Notes: a model not told the origin generated them from the letters alone. DNA of 64,000 nt from Noviherbaspirillum sedimenti (GCF_003590835.1 NZ_QYUQ01000002.1:1054001-1118000); one strand, 5' to 3'. Shown: positions 46,449 to 55,823, counted from the stretch's first letter. A program made the numbers and translations.

Positions 46449-46907
46449 GGGATTCGATCAGTCAGACCATTCGCTCCGGCCACTCCGGAGCGCGTGCGCG
46501 ACACCGCTTGGTCCTGCAAATGCGCACGCCAGCCGACCTTCCGGCACCGGAACAATGTTGCAATTATCGCTCTTCCTTAAAAAATAAACAGGAGCAGAAA
46601 TGGAATTTAAAACCATATCAGATACATTTCCTTTGCGCGCTGCGACCTTGCCGCCAGCCGCAATTGATATGAAATCAAACCGATATTGATACCTGTACTT
46701 CAAATTCATGGCGCGCGGCTCGTTTCTACTCTTGGCTATCGAAAGCGTCACGGAACAGTGCATAAATATCACTCACAGAAAAAACTGATATGTTTTTTGA
46801 GAGGAATCTGCTCCTGATAAGTTTACGCCGCAAACACTAGCATAGCGCCAACCCACATCAACGGATGGCACCGATCGTCGTGCGCCACTGTTCCAGGAAG
46901 GACTCTC
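46449..46907. promoter_or_regulatory. Divergent promoter region between cytochrome and oxidase units
   Basis: About 460 bases separate two respiratory units. The inverted half-sites TTGAT (46664-46668) and ATCAA (46674-46678) are separated by 5 bases, one more than an FNR/ANR box, so it may be a poor or different site. AT-rich parts near 46565-46610 and 46750-46800 look promoter-like. No gene is supported here. Confidence 0.5.
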
Positions 46908-48545
46908 ATGAACCCCACCGGCTTGTTGCTAGCCACCTTCATTTTGTCAATCGTCGGCTTGTTTGCGTTTATCTGGTCGCTGCGCAAAGGCTTGTTCGAT
47001 GCCGAATCCAGCGGTGCCAGAACGATTTTCTCGGCCGGTGAAATTGGCCGCACCGAAGAGCCGGCCGCAAGCAGTCAGCAGCATCAGGCGCTGCAACAAG
47101 TCACCGATCGCAGCGATGCCAGGTCCAGCCGGCGCCAGGAAATCTCCGCCGCCGAGCTGGCAGTACGTGCAGCGGCCGACCGCTCGAGCGCCTTCCCTGC
47201 CTACCTGTTGTTTGCCTGTGCAGTGGTGTGGCTAATAGTGGGCTCGGCGGCAGGCCTGGTCAGTTCGTTGAAGCTGCACTGGCCCGACCTGCTGACCGAT
47301 ACCGCCTGGCTTTCCTTCGGACGCCTGCGCGCCATTCACCTCAACACGGTGGCGTATGGCTGGGCGCCGATGGGCTTGCTCGGACTGGCCATGTGGATGC
47401 TGCCGCGCCTGCTGAAAACGCCCTTGCTGGGCGGCCGCCTGATCATCCTCGGCGCCGTTATCTGGAACGCCGGCCTGATCGCCGGCCTGGGCGGAATTGC
47501 CGTCGGCATCAATGCCGGCATGGAATGGCTTGAAATCCCCTGGCAGATCGGCGGGATGTTCGCCGTCGGCGGCATGCTGATCGGCTTGCCGATGGCCTTC
47601 ATGCTCCCTAAACGCAAGGTGCATCATCTGTATGTGTCGGTGTGGTACATCGGCGCCGCGCTGTTCTGGTTTCCGACGCTGTACCTGGTCGCCAAGATAC
47701 CGGGGCTGCATTTCGGCATGGAGATGGCGACCATGAACTGGTGGTTCGGCCATAACGTGCTGGGCCTGTTCTTTACGCCGCTGTCGATCGCCTGCGTCTA
47801 TTACTTCCTGCCCAAGGTAATCGGCCGGCCGGTGCAGTCGTACAACCTGTCCCTGCTGGGCTTCTGGACGCTGGCCTTTTTCTATGGCCAGGTCGGCGCG
47901 CACCACCTGATTGGCGGTCCGATTCCGGAATGGCTGATCACCCTGTCGATCGTGCAAAGTGTGATGATGATCATCCCGGTGGTGGCGTTCTCGCTGAACC
48001 AGCACCTGACGCTCCAGGGGCACTTCGGCGCGCTCAAGCATTCGCCGACCCTGCGCTTCATTTTCTTCGGCGCGGTCATGTATACGATCACCTCGCTGCA
48101 AGGTTCCATGGAAGCGCTGCGCTCGCTCAACGCGGTCACCCATTTCACCCATTTCACCGTGGCGCATGCGCATCTGGGCATGTACGGCTTCGTTTCGATG
48201 GTGATCTTCGGCGGCGTCTATTTCGCCATGCCGCGCATCCTCGACACACCCTGGCCGAAGCAAAAACTGATCGCCCTGCATTTCTGGCTGGTGGTGGCAG
48301 GCTTTGCCGTGTATATCGTGACGCTGTCCATCGGCGGCTTGCTGCAGGGGCTGGTCCTGCTCGACCCGGCACGCCAGTTCATGGATTCGGTGGCGGTCAC
48401 CCTGCCGTGGCTGCAAGGCCGCTCGCTCGGCGGCGCGCTGATGACGCTGGGGCATCTGTGCTTTGCAGCGCACGTGCTGCTGATCACGCTACGCTCGGGC
48501 TTGCTGACGCAACCGGTGCGTACCACCGTCCACTCCCCGGCCTGA
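46908..48545 (+). CDS. ccoN: cbb3-type oxidase catalytic subunit (CcoN) with N-terminal CcoS-like helix
   Basis: The 545-residue subunit reduces O2 to water. Heme and copper ligands appear in AIHLNTVAYGW (low-spin heme), WWFGHNVLGLF (CuB), GAHHLIGGPIPEWL (CuB pair) and TVAHAHLGMYGFV (hemes). There are about 12 core helices from residue 90. An added N-terminal helix (LLLATFILSIVGLFAFIW, then RKGLFDAESSGAR) looks like CcoS, a small oxidase-assembly protein normally encoded separately. A low-complexity linker (50-90) joins it to the core. ATG 46908 has AGGAA upstream. CcoO and a monoheme cytochrome follow, but no CcoQ is present. Confidence 0.9.
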   Translation: MNPTGLLLATFILSIVGLFAFIWSLRKGLFDAESSGARTIFSAGEIGRTEEPAASSQQHQALQQVTDRSDARSSRRQEISAAELAVRAAADRSSAFPAYLLFACAVVWLIVGSAAGLVSSLKLHWPDLLTDTAWLSFGRLRAIHLNTVAYGWAPMGLLGLAMWMLPRLLKTPLLGGRLIILGAVIWNAGLIAGLGGIAVGINAGMEWLEIPWQIGGMFAVGGMLIGLPMAFMLPKRKVHHLYVSVWYIGAALFWFPTLYLVAKIPGLHFGMEMATMNWWFGHNVLGLFFTPLSIACVYYFLPKVIGRPVQSYNLSLLGFWTLAFFYGQVGAHHLIGGPIPEWLITLSIVQSVMMIIPVVAFSLNQHLTLQGHFGALKHSPTLRFIFFGAVMYTITSLQGSMEALRSLNAVTHFTHFTVAHAHLGMYGFVSMVIFGGVYFAMPRILDTPWPKQKLIALHFWLVVAGFAVYIVTLSIGGLLQGLVLLDPARQFMDSVAVTLPWLQGRSLGGALMTLGHLCFAAHVLLITLRSGLLTQPVRTTVHSPA

Positions 48546-48561
48546 CAGAATCGACAAACAA

Positions 48562-49263
48562 ATGGAAAACGAACTCAAACTGATCAGCGGGGCCATGGTG
48601 ACCCTGTCCCTGGCGACCGCCGCGATGGTGGTGGTGCCGTTCATGCAACTCAAGGATGTGCCGGCGCCGGAAGCGCTGGCGCCTTACACCAGCGAGCAGT
48701 TGCGCGGCCGCCAGGTGTATATCGCCAACGGCTGCATCGCCTGCCACACGCAGCAGCCCAGCATCACCGGCGCCGGACGCGCCGATGCGCAGCGCGGCTG
48801 GGGCCGCGCCTCGGTGGCGGCCGACTACCATTACGACCAGCCGCCGCTGCTGGGCACCATGCGCACCGGCCCCGATCTGTTCAACATCGGCGCGCGCCAG
48901 CCGAGCGCCGACTGGCACCTGGGCCATCTGTTCCAGCCGCGCGCCTATGTCCCTGGCAGCAACATGCCAGCCTACCGCTTCATGTTCGAAATCAAGGATC
49001 CGGCCACGGTCGGCAAGGGCGAACGGGTGGTGACGCTGCCGCCCGGCACGGTCGCCTACGACAAGGTCGTCGTGGCAAAACCTGAGGCGCTTGACCTGGT
49101 GGCTTACTTGCAGGGCATGAACCATACCTATCCGGTTCTGACGCTGGAGCAGGCAGAGAATTTGACACGCACGGCGGCCCCGGCGGGCGCAGATGGCGCC
49201 GGCAAGGATGCGCCGAATACCGAAAAAGCAGGAGCAGACAATGCAGCCGCAACAAAACCGTAA
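48562..49263 (+). CDS. ccoO: cbb3-type oxidase cytochrome c subunit (CcoO-like)
   Basis: This 233-residue protein has one N-terminal membrane anchor (ISGAMVTLSLATAAMVVVPF) and a heme site CIACHTQQP with Met ligand in SNMPAYRFMF. It matches CcoO, which transfers electrons from soluble cytochromes to CcoN. The last 40 residues (AAPAGADGAGKDAPN...) are Ala/Gly-rich and unusual. It follows ccoN by 16 bp, and its end overlaps the next gene by 23 bases. Confidence 0.88.
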   Translation: MENELKLISGAMVTLSLATAAMVVVPFMQLKDVPAPEALAPYTSEQLRGRQVYIANGCIACHTQQPSITGAGRADAQRGWGRASVAADYHYDQPPLLGTMRTGPDLFNIGARQPSADWHLGHLFQPRAYVPGSNMPAYRFMFEIKDPATVGKGERVVTLPPGTVAYDKVVVAKPEALDLVAYLQGMNHTYPVLTLEQAENLTRTAAPAGADGAGKDAPNTEKAGADNAAATKP

Positions 49264-49849
49264 CTCGGAAAATCCGGACCCGACCGAACAAAACAATCCG
49301 GTGCCCCGCGTCGTCATGGGCCTGGCGCTGGCGCTGGCACTGTGGGGTGTCGGCTACATTTTCATGGCGGAGCCGGACGGCGTCGCCGAGCTGGGCGACC
49401 GGCGGGTGCCGGCGGCGCTGGCGCCGAGTGCCGCGCAGTCGCAAGGCAAGGTGGATGGCAAGCAGGTTTATGCCGCCAACTGCCAGGCCTGCCATCAGGC
49501 TACCGGCCAGGGCTTGCCGGGCGTGTTTCCGCCCCTGGCGAACTCCTCCTGGGTCAAGGGCGAGCCGCAGGTACTCACGCAGATCATCCTGCATGGCCTG
49601 ACCGGCCCCATCGAAGTGGCCGGCATCACCTACAACGGCGCCATGCCGGCGTTCGGCGCCCAGCTGGGCGATGCGGAAATCGCCGCGGTCGCGACATTCA
49701 TCCGTAATGAATGGGGCAATGGCAGCGCGGCGGTCGAGGCCGCCAGTGTAACAGCGACGCGCCAGGCCAGCGACCGCCGGAGCGCGCCCTGGCAAGACGT
49801 CAAGGAACTGCAGGAATTCATCGCGGCGCAGGCGGAAAGCAAGTCGTGA
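49241..49849 (+). CDS. Monoheme cytochrome c, likely third oxidase subunit
   Basis: The 202-residue protein has a membrane anchor (VVMGLALALALWGVGYIF) and a single heme motif NCQACHQATGQGLPG, with Met in GAMPAFGAQL. In standard cbb3 oxidases the third subunit CcoP is diheme; here a single-heme protein holds its place. ATG 49241 has AGGAG upstream and lies inside the end of ccoO. It may replace CcoP or be a separate electron donor. The C-terminal 40 residues are charged and disordered. Confidence 0.85.
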   Translation: MQPQQNRNSENPDPTEQNNPVPRVVMGLALALALWGVGYIFMAEPDGVAELGDRRVPAALAPSAAQSQGKVDGKQVYAANCQACHQATGQGLPGVFPPLANSSWVKGEPQVLTQIILHGLTGPIEVAGITYNGAMPAFGAQLGDAEIAAVATFIRNEWGNGSAAVEAASVTATRQASDRRSAPWQDVKELQEFIAAQAESKS

Positions 49850-50478
49850 ACGGCACTATCCTGCGCACCTGCGTGGCGACCCTGCTGGTCGCTGCCGCTG
49901 CGCTGGCGGCATTCTATTGGGTCACTGCCGGCTTCTCCGCGGTGAGCGCCGATGGCGTGCGCCGCGCCCATCTGGCGCAAGCGCCGCGCGCGCTGCCGGA
50001 TCTTGCGCTGATCGACCAGCGCGGCGAACCGCTGGCGCTGTCTGACTACGGCGCGCCACGGCAAAAAGCCACTTTCGTGGCGCTGGTTTATGTGCAGTGC
50101 CAGACCGTCTGTCGCACCAGTGCCTCCGGCCAGGCCTGGCTGCAGCATGCGATCCGCGCGCGCGGACTGCAGGAGCGCGTGCAGTTGCTGACGCTGAGTT
50201 TCGATCCGCGCAATGACAGCCCGGCGGTGCTGGATGCCTATGCCCGCAAGCTGGGCGCCGATAGCGCGCTGTGGAAATTCGCGACTGTGCGCGATGCCGC
50301 CGATCTTCCAGCGCTGCTCGGGCTGTTCGATATCGTGGTGCTGCCGGACGGCCTGGGCGGTTATTCCCACAACGCCGCGCTGTTCCTGGTGGATGGCAAC
50401 GGCCGCCTGGCCCGTGCCTACGACATCGACCGGCCCGATCTGGCGCTGGCCGATTTCCTGCAACAGCAGGGAGGCTAG
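49846..50478 (+). CDS. SCO1/SenC copper chaperone
   Basis: This 210-residue protein has an N-terminal membrane anchor (TCVATLLVAAAALAAFYWV) and the SCO copper site CQTVC with the distal His in YSHNAALFLVD. It delivers copper to oxidase CuA or CuB sites or protects cysteines. GTG 49846 overlaps the preceding stop (GTGA) and is preferred to upstream in-frame starts, which are in the cytochrome gene. Its place right after the oxidase subunits points to a role in assembling CuB of CcoN. Confidence 0.9.
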   Translation: MNGTILRTCVATLLVAAAALAAFYWVTAGFSAVSADGVRRAHLAQAPRALPDLALIDQRGEPLALSDYGAPRQKATFVALVYVQCQTVCRTSASGQAWLQHAIRARGLQERVQLLTLSFDPRNDSPAVLDAYARKLGADSALWKFATVRDAADLPALLGLFDIVVLPDGLGGYSHNAALFLVDGNGRLARAYDIDRPDLALADFLQQQGG

Positions 50479-51060
50479 ATGCGCCCGCTGCGTTTGCTAC
50501 GTCATCCAGCGCTGCCGGGCCTGTTGCTGGCGGCGCTCGCGCCGCTGCATCCGTGGCTGGAGCAAGACATGATGCGGCACATGGCCATCGAACTGCCGTT
50601 GCTGTTTGCCATTGGCTGGCTGGCCGCCGCAGCGGCCGGCCAGCGCTTGACACGGATGCTGGCGTCCTGGAATCTCGGCGGCCTGCCGGCCCTGCTCGGC
50701 GCGCTTCTGGTGACAGGCTTCTGGATGATTCCGGCTGCGCTCGATCGCGCCGTACTGGACGACGGCATCGGCATGATCAAGGTGGTCAGCCTGGTGGCAG
50801 CCGGCATGGCCGCAGGCGCATCGTGGCGCAGCGCCGGCGTGGTGATCCAGGCTTTTTTTATGCTGAACTGGTTCTCGATGACGCTGGCGGCCGGGCTGCT
50901 GTACCAGGAAGCGCCGCAGCAATTGTGCAGTGTATACCTGGCCGACCAGCAAGGCGCCGCCGGCATGGCCGTGGTCGGCTGGGCGGTGTTGATCCTGGTG
51001 GTGTGGCTGCCGCGCGCCTTTGCCGCGCTTGATCTGAGCGGGGATCGGGCGGATGCCTGA
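50479..51060 (+). CDS. Multi-pass membrane protein of oxidase operon
   Basis: The 193-residue protein has five or so hydrophobic segments (ELPLLFAIGWLAAAAAG, LLGALLVTGFWMIPAAL, MIKVVSLVAAGMAAGASW, VIQAFFMLNWFSMTLAAGLL, AVVGWAVLILVVWLPR). A His-rich N-terminus (LHPWLEQDMMRHM) recalls CtaG-like assembly proteins, but similarity is low. Directly following SCO without a gap (stop TAG then ATG), it is likely an oxidase assembly factor. I do not recognise a named family. Confidence 0.6.
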   Translation: MRPLRLLRHPALPGLLLAALAPLHPWLEQDMMRHMAIELPLLFAIGWLAAAAAGQRLTRMLASWNLGGLPALLGALLVTGFWMIPAALDRAVLDDGIGMIKVVSLVAAGMAAGASWRSAGVVIQAFFMLNWFSMTLAAGLLYQEAPQQLCSVYLADQQGAAGMAVVGWAVLILVVWLPRAFAALDLSGDRADA

Positions 51061-51127
51061 GCGCAAGGAGATCCATGTCTTGGAAAAAGCCACGGTACAA
51101 TCAGGGCATTCCGTTCGCTAATTGCCC

Positions 51128-52594
51128 ATGAAACGCTACGAATCTCTTGCCGAGGACATCGCCCAGTCGATCCGGACTGGCGTCTTGAAGCTGGGCGACC
51201 GCCTGCCTTCCGTGCGGCAGGCCAGTGCCAGCCGCGGCGTCAGCCCTTCCACCGTGTTTGAAGCCTATTACCTGCTGGAGGCGCGCGGCCTGATCCGCGC
51301 GCGCGAGCGCTCCGGCTATTACGTGATTGCCGGCGCCCGGGCGATGCCGCCAGAGCCGGAAATCGTCTCCCGCCCGGATGGCGACTCCACCCCGGTCGAT
51401 GTCAGCACGCTGGTGTTCGACATCCTCGAGTCGACCCGCTCGCGCGACGTGGTGCCGTTCGGCTCGGCCTTTCCCAGCCCCCTGCTGTTTCCTTTCGACC
51501 GCCTGGCGCGCGCCATGACGACGGCCATCCAGAAGATGGATCCGTGGAGCACCATCGATGACATCACACCCGGCAACGCCAGTTTGCGCCGGCAAATCGC
51601 CCTGCGCTACCTGATCGACGGCCTGCACGTGCATACCGATGAAATCATCATCACCAACGGTGCCATCGATGCCCTGAACCTGTGCCTGCAGGCGGTGGCC
51701 CGGCCGGGCGACGCGGTCATCATCGAATCGCCCAGTTTCTACGGCGCGCTGCAGGCGCTGGAGCGGATCGGCCTGAAGGCCATCGAGGTGCCGACGCATC
51801 CGCGCGAAGGCGTCGATCTGGGCGCGCTTGCGCTGGCGCTGGAACGACATCGCCCCAAGGCATGCTGGCTGATGACCAATTTCCAGAACCCGCTGGGCAG
51901 CCTGATGCCCGACGAAAAGAAACGCGCCCTGGTCGAATTGCTGACGCTGCACGACGTGCCGCTGATCGAGGATGACGTCTATGGCGAACTGTATTTCGGC
52001 AGCAAGCGCCCAGTGCCGGCCAAGGCGTTCGATACCAAGGGGTTGGTGATGCACTGTTCGTCGTTTTCCAAAAGCCTGGCCCCCGGCTACCGCGTCGGTT
52101 GGGCCGCGCCCGGCCGCTATGCGCAAGCCGTGGCGCGGCAAAAACTGACGACCACGCTGTCGGTCTCGGCGCCAGTGCAGGCAGCGCTGGCCGAATACCT
52201 CGCCAAGGGCGGCTATGACAGGCACCTGCGGCAATTGCGCCATGCCCTGTCGGTGCAACAGAGCGCCGTCATGCAGGCGATCGTCCGGCATTTTCCGGCG
52301 GGTACGCGGGCTACCCGCCCCAGCGGCGGCTATTTTTTATGGCTTGAATTGCCGGAGAAAGTCAACGCGCTCGAGATCCACCGGCACGCTCTGTCCCTCG
52401 GCATCAGCGTGGCGCCCGGCCCGATGTTTTCGGCGCAGCGTGGCTTTACCAACTGCCTGCGGATCAATTATGGTCATCCGCTCGACGAACGCGCCGAGGC
52501 GGCCCTGGCCACGCTCGGGCGACTGGTGTCCGCCTATAGCGATCCCAAAACAGGCGCGGCCGCCGGCAATCAGGGCAAGTCGCGCAATATCTGA
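51128..52594 (+). CDS. MocR-type regulator: GntR HTH fused to class I aminotransferase
   Basis: The 488-residue protein has a GntR winged helix (1-70: YESLAEDIAQSIRTGVLKLG, ASASRGVSPSTVFEAYYLLE) and a PLP aminotransferase domain. The PLP-binding Lys lies in CSSFSKSLAPGYRVGWA. MocR proteins regulate genes of vitamin B6, GABA or ectoine metabolism through PLP binding. The ATG 51128 is preferred over an in-frame TTG at 51122. The target is unknown; the gene overlaps the convergent PhnD-like gene by 25 bases. Confidence 0.92.
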   Translation: MKRYESLAEDIAQSIRTGVLKLGDRLPSVRQASASRGVSPSTVFEAYYLLEARGLIRARERSGYYVIAGARAMPPEPEIVSRPDGDSTPVDVSTLVFDILESTRSRDVVPFGSAFPSPLLFPFDRLARAMTTAIQKMDPWSTIDDITPGNASLRRQIALRYLIDGLHVHTDEIIITNGAIDALNLCLQAVARPGDAVIIESPSFYGALQALERIGLKAIEVPTHPREGVDLGALALALERHRPKACWLMTNFQNPLGSLMPDEKKRALVELLTLHDVPLIEDDVYGELYFGSKRPVPAKAFDTKGLVMHCSSFSKSLAPGYRVGWAAPGRYAQAVARQKLTTTLSVSAPVQAALAEYLAKGGYDRHLRQLRHALSVQQSAVMQAIVRHFPAGTRATRPSGGYFLWLELPEKVNALEIHRHALSLGISVAPGPMFSAQRGFTNCLRINYGHPLDERAEAALATLGRLVSAYSDPKTGAAAGNQGKSRNI

Positions 52595-53472
52595 TAATCG
52601 CCGTCGCTGATCGGCACGAAGCGCAGCGCTTTCAGATTGTCCAGCAAGGCCTTGTTGCCGGCGCCATTCTGTCCTAAAAATACCGCACTGATCTTATCCT
52701 TGAGGCTTGCGCACAACTGGCCCCGGTAAACATAAGGATTGACCGGCATGCGCGCCGACCGCCAGAGGACCCGAAAATCCCCTGCGCTCGCCTTGCCGGC
52801 TTCCACCAGCGAGGTCAGCAGGTAGCTCGACACGAAGGCCGCATCCACGCGACCATTGACGACTGCCAGCGCGGACTGGTCGTGCGAACCGGTGTAGCCG
52901 ACCTGGCTGAAATATCCTCCTAGCGGGACCTGGACATGCCGCGAAAACTCCTGCCGCGGTATCAGGGCACCGGAAGTGCTGTCGGGATCGACCAGGGCCA
53001 GCTTTTTTCCGCGCAGGGTTTCCAGCGCAGTATACGGCCCTTGCCGACGCACGATCAGCAACGAAGTATAGAACGCCCCTTCTTCCTGAAAAGCGCCTTT
53101 TTTCTTGGCGGTGGCCGCAAACGCAGTGATGCGCGGGTCGGCTTTCTTGGCGTTGAGGTAGGCTGCCGGCCCCAGGTTCGCCAGATCGATGGCGCCCGCC
53201 AGCAAGCCTTCCACCACGGCGCCGTACGAGGATGGCATGACTACCTCGACCGGCAGGCCGGTGGCGGCCTGCAGTGAATCGAACAAGGGCTGGTGCGCCG
53301 CGATATCCTTTTGCAGGTCATCTTGCGGCACCATGGCAAAACGCAGGTGATGCGGCTTTTCGCATTCGATGGCAAGGGCGTGCGCGGCCAGGAGCATGAG
53401 CACAGCGGCAATGCTCAGCCGCAGCAACCCATGCCTGAAGCCAAGCGCGGGCGAAGTCTTAAATCGGATCAT
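52570..53472 (-). CDS. PhnD-like periplasmic substrate-binding protein
   Basis: The 300-residue protein has a signal peptide (LLRLSIAAVLMLLAAHALA) and a type-2 periplasmic binding fold of the phosphate/phosphite/phosphonate group (LRFAMVPQDDLQKDIAAHQP, SSYGAVVEGLLAGAIDLANL, SQVGYTGSHDQSALAVVNGR). There are no ABC transporter genes nearby. Its start overlaps the stop of the membrane GGDEF-EAL gene, so it probably serves as a sensor input for that protein rather than for transport. The ligand is unknown. Confidence 0.88.
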   Translation of the reverse strand: MIRFKTSPALGFRHGLLRLSIAAVLMLLAAHALAIECEKPHHLRFAMVPQDDLQKDIAAHQPLFDSLQAATGLPVEVVMPSSYGAVVEGLLAGAIDLANLGPAAYLNAKKADPRITAFAATAKKKGAFQEEGAFYTSLLIVRRQGPYTALETLRGKKLALVDPDSTSGALIPRQEFSRHVQVPLGGYFSQVGYTGSHDQSALAVVNGRVDAAFVSSYLLTSLVEAGKASAGDFRVLWRSARMPVNPYVYRGQLCASLKDKISAVFLGQNGAGNKALLDNLKALRFVPISDGDYQILRDLP

Positions 53473-55823
53473 AGGAGAGTGAATTTTCCGCGCTGCAGGA
53501 TTGCGGCGACTTCCGCCGCAGCCGCCGGCCGCTGAAAGTAAAAACCCTGTACCTGGTCGCAGCCTGCGGTTTTCAGATGCACCAACTGGTCGACGCTTTC
53601 GACGCCTTCGGCGACCACCATCAAGCCGAGGTTGTGCGCCAGCGAAATGGTGGATGCAACGATTGCCGCGTCGCTGTTGTCGTTGCGGATATCGCGGATG
53701 AAGGAACGATCGATCTTGACCGCATGCAGCGGCAGCCTTTTCAGCTTGCTCAGGCTGGAAAAGCCGATGCCATAATCATCCAGTGCAATGCGCACGCCCA
53801 GCGCCTGCAGCTGGTCCAGCACTGACAGGGCAAACTCGAGGTCTTCGATCAGGCAACTTTCCGTGACTTCGAATTCCAGCAAAGTAGCGGAAATGCCATG
53901 CCGTTGCAGCGCGCCGGTCACGGTTTCCAGCAGGGTATCGTCCTTCAGCTGCTTCGCCGACACATTCACCGCCACCGGCTTCACCGGCACGCCTTGCTGC
54001 CGCCATTGCGCAAGCTGGCGGCAGGCCGCCTCGATTACCCAGTTCCCCAGCGGGACGATCAAGTCATGCGCCTCGGCCAGGCCGATGAAATCATTCGGAT
54101 ACAACAGGCCATGTTCCGGATGTCGCCAGCGCACCAGCGCTTCCAGTCCGGCCACATGGAAATCCTGCAGATCGACGCGCGCCTGGTAATGCAGGCAGAA
54201 TTCCTCGTCCCGGATCGCACGCTTGAAGCGCGCCAGCAATTCGTTCTGGCGCGCGGAGGTGGCATTCAGCGAGGCGTCATGGAAACGATAGGTTGCGCAG
54301 CCCGCCAGCTTGGCTGTGTACATGGCCGTATCGGCGTGCGTCAGCAGGGTTTCCACATCCTGGCCGTCGCGTGGATACAAAGCGATGCCGATGCTGGGGC
54401 CGACCTCGACATCGTGCCCGTCGAGGTCAAGGAACGGTGCGCAGATTGCCTCCACCAGTTTGGCGGCGATGCTGGCGACAGCCTCTTCTGTCGCCACTTC
54501 GGACACCAGCATGACGAATTCGTCGCCGCCCAGGCGCGCCAGCAAATCGTATTCGCGCAAGGTCCCGCGCAGGCGCGCGGCAACCGCCTGCAACAGGCGA
54601 TCGCCGACGGCGTGGCCGAGCGTATCGTTGATCAGCTTGAATTTGTCCAGGTCGAGAAAAAAAAGCGCATAGAAGTTGCGGCTGCGCCTGGCGCGCGCCA
54701 GTTCTGCCGCAGCCAGTTCGTAAAACAGCATGCGGTTGGCGATTCCGGTCAGATGGTCATGCGAGGCCAGTTGCAGCGCCCGGGTCTTTTCGCTTTCCAG
54801 CTGCCGGATCAGGCCGCGCTTTTCCTGCTCGGAGTCCGACAGCACCTTGTAGAGCCGGTGCTGGCGCCGTGCGATCACCGCCAAGCCCAGCGTCAGTAAC
54901 AGGAACATCAGCGATGTGATGACGGCGCGCCCATAATATGCCCGGTGTTGCGGCGCCAGCTTCGCCACCACCGCCTCCTCATCGCGACTGACCACCACGG
55001 CCAGCGGGTGGCCGTCCAGGCGGCGATAGACGCCCAGGCGCCGCCCCGTTTCGCCAGGACGGCTGGCGCTGAGCTTGCCTTTGGCTGCGGCACCGGCAGA
55101 AAATTTCACATACTCGCTGGCGCCCAGGTCGCGCCCGGCGGACAAGGTCGCGCCATTCAATTCCGCCAGCTGGTAGCCATCCATGGCCATGATTTCGATA
55201 CGCCCGCCATCACCCAGGTCAACTTCCCTGTTCAGGCGTAAAAAATAGCCGAGATCGATGATGGCGGCAAACACGCCCAGCCGCTTCCCCCCAGAAAACA
55301 AGGGCAGCAGGACCGGCACCCGCCAGGCAGCGGAGGTGGCTGCGACCGGACGACCAATAAGTAACGCCTGCCTGCTACCGGCGGCACTGGACGCCGCCAG
55401 ATAGGCCGCGACCACCGGTCCGAGTTCCGGTTCGGTTTGCCGGTTGGCGGAAGAATGCCGCAGACCGCCATGCTGGTCGAAGATCGCAATGCACAAGTAA
55501 GCGTTGTCGCCGGTAAACAAGGGATTCAGATAATTGGCGGCGCTACTATCGCCTTCCAGCAGGGACTTGCCTATCCTGGCATAGAGTTCGGATCTGCCGA
55601 ACACTTCCTTGAGGTTGGCGGCGATGATGGCGGCGATATTGCTGCTTTCGGCGACGGCATTTTCGTGCGCCAGCGTCTTTTCATTCTCGACCCGGGAAAT
55701 CGTCACCGACCACACGACCAGCGTAGCAAGGCCGGCCAGAACAAAGGCGCCAAAAATCCATGCCTTTTCACTGAAAATCAGATTTTTCAGACGCTGCAGC
55801 GGGTAAGGAAAGGAAAATGGCAA
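53469..55823 (-). CDS. Membrane GGDEF-EAL protein with dCACHE-like sensor
   Basis: The 784-residue protein has two membrane helices (about 22-45 and 290-315) enclosing a periplasmic sensor domain of about 250 residues. GGDEF follows (about 355-520; LARLGGDEFVMLV intact), then EAL (about 530-780; VAGLEALVRWRHPE and LDDYGIGFSSLSKL intact). Both enzymatic motifs seem complete. It is paired with a PhnD-like binding protein by a 4-base overlap, an arrangement suggesting that ligand binding in the periplasm alters c-di-GMP turnover. It is not located in a larger operon. Confidence 0.92.
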   Translation of the reverse strand: MPFSFPYPLQRLKNLIFSEKAWIFGAFVLAGLATLVVWSVTISRVENEKTLAHENAVAESSNIAAIIAANLKEVFGRSELYARIGKSLLEGDSSAANYLNPLFTGDNAYLCIAIFDQHGGLRHSSANRQTEPELGPVVAAYLAASSAAGSRQALLIGRPVAATSAAWRVPVLLPLFSGGKRLGVFAAIIDLGYFLRLNREVDLGDGGRIEIMAMDGYQLAELNGATLSAGRDLGASEYVKFSAGAAAKGKLSASRPGETGRRLGVYRRLDGHPLAVVVSRDEEAVVAKLAPQHRAYYGRAVITSLMFLLLTLGLAVIARRQHRLYKVLSDSEQEKRGLIRQLESEKTRALQLASHDHLTGIANRMLFYELAAAELARARRSRNFYALFFLDLDKFKLINDTLGHAVGDRLLQAVAARLRGTLREYDLLARLGGDEFVMLVSEVATEEAVASIAAKLVEAICAPFLDLDGHDVEVGPSIGIALYPRDGQDVETLLTHADTAMYTAKLAGCATYRFHDASLNATSARQNELLARFKRAIRDEEFCLHYQARVDLQDFHVAGLEALVRWRHPEHGLLYPNDFIGLAEAHDLIVPLGNWVIEAACRQLAQWRQQGVPVKPVAVNVSAKQLKDDTLLETVTGALQRHGISATLLEFEVTESCLIEDLEFALSVLDQLQALGVRIALDDYGIGFSSLSKLKRLPLHAVKIDRSFIRDIRNDNSDAAIVASTISLAHNLGLMVVAEGVESVDQLVHLKTAGCDQVQGFYFQRPAAAAEVAAILQRGKFTLL

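Noticed and set aside
46458..46772. 104-codon minus-strand frame in the divergent respiratory promoter region
   Set aside because: No ribosome site, unusual composition and position in a promoter region.
47232..48473. 413-codon minus-strand frame opposite ccoN
   Set aside because: It has His/Gln/Arg-rich antisense composition and no start site.
51101..52291. 396-codon minus-strand frame opposite the MocR gene
   Set aside because: The MocR frame has full HTH and PLP motifs; the antisense frame is a shadow.
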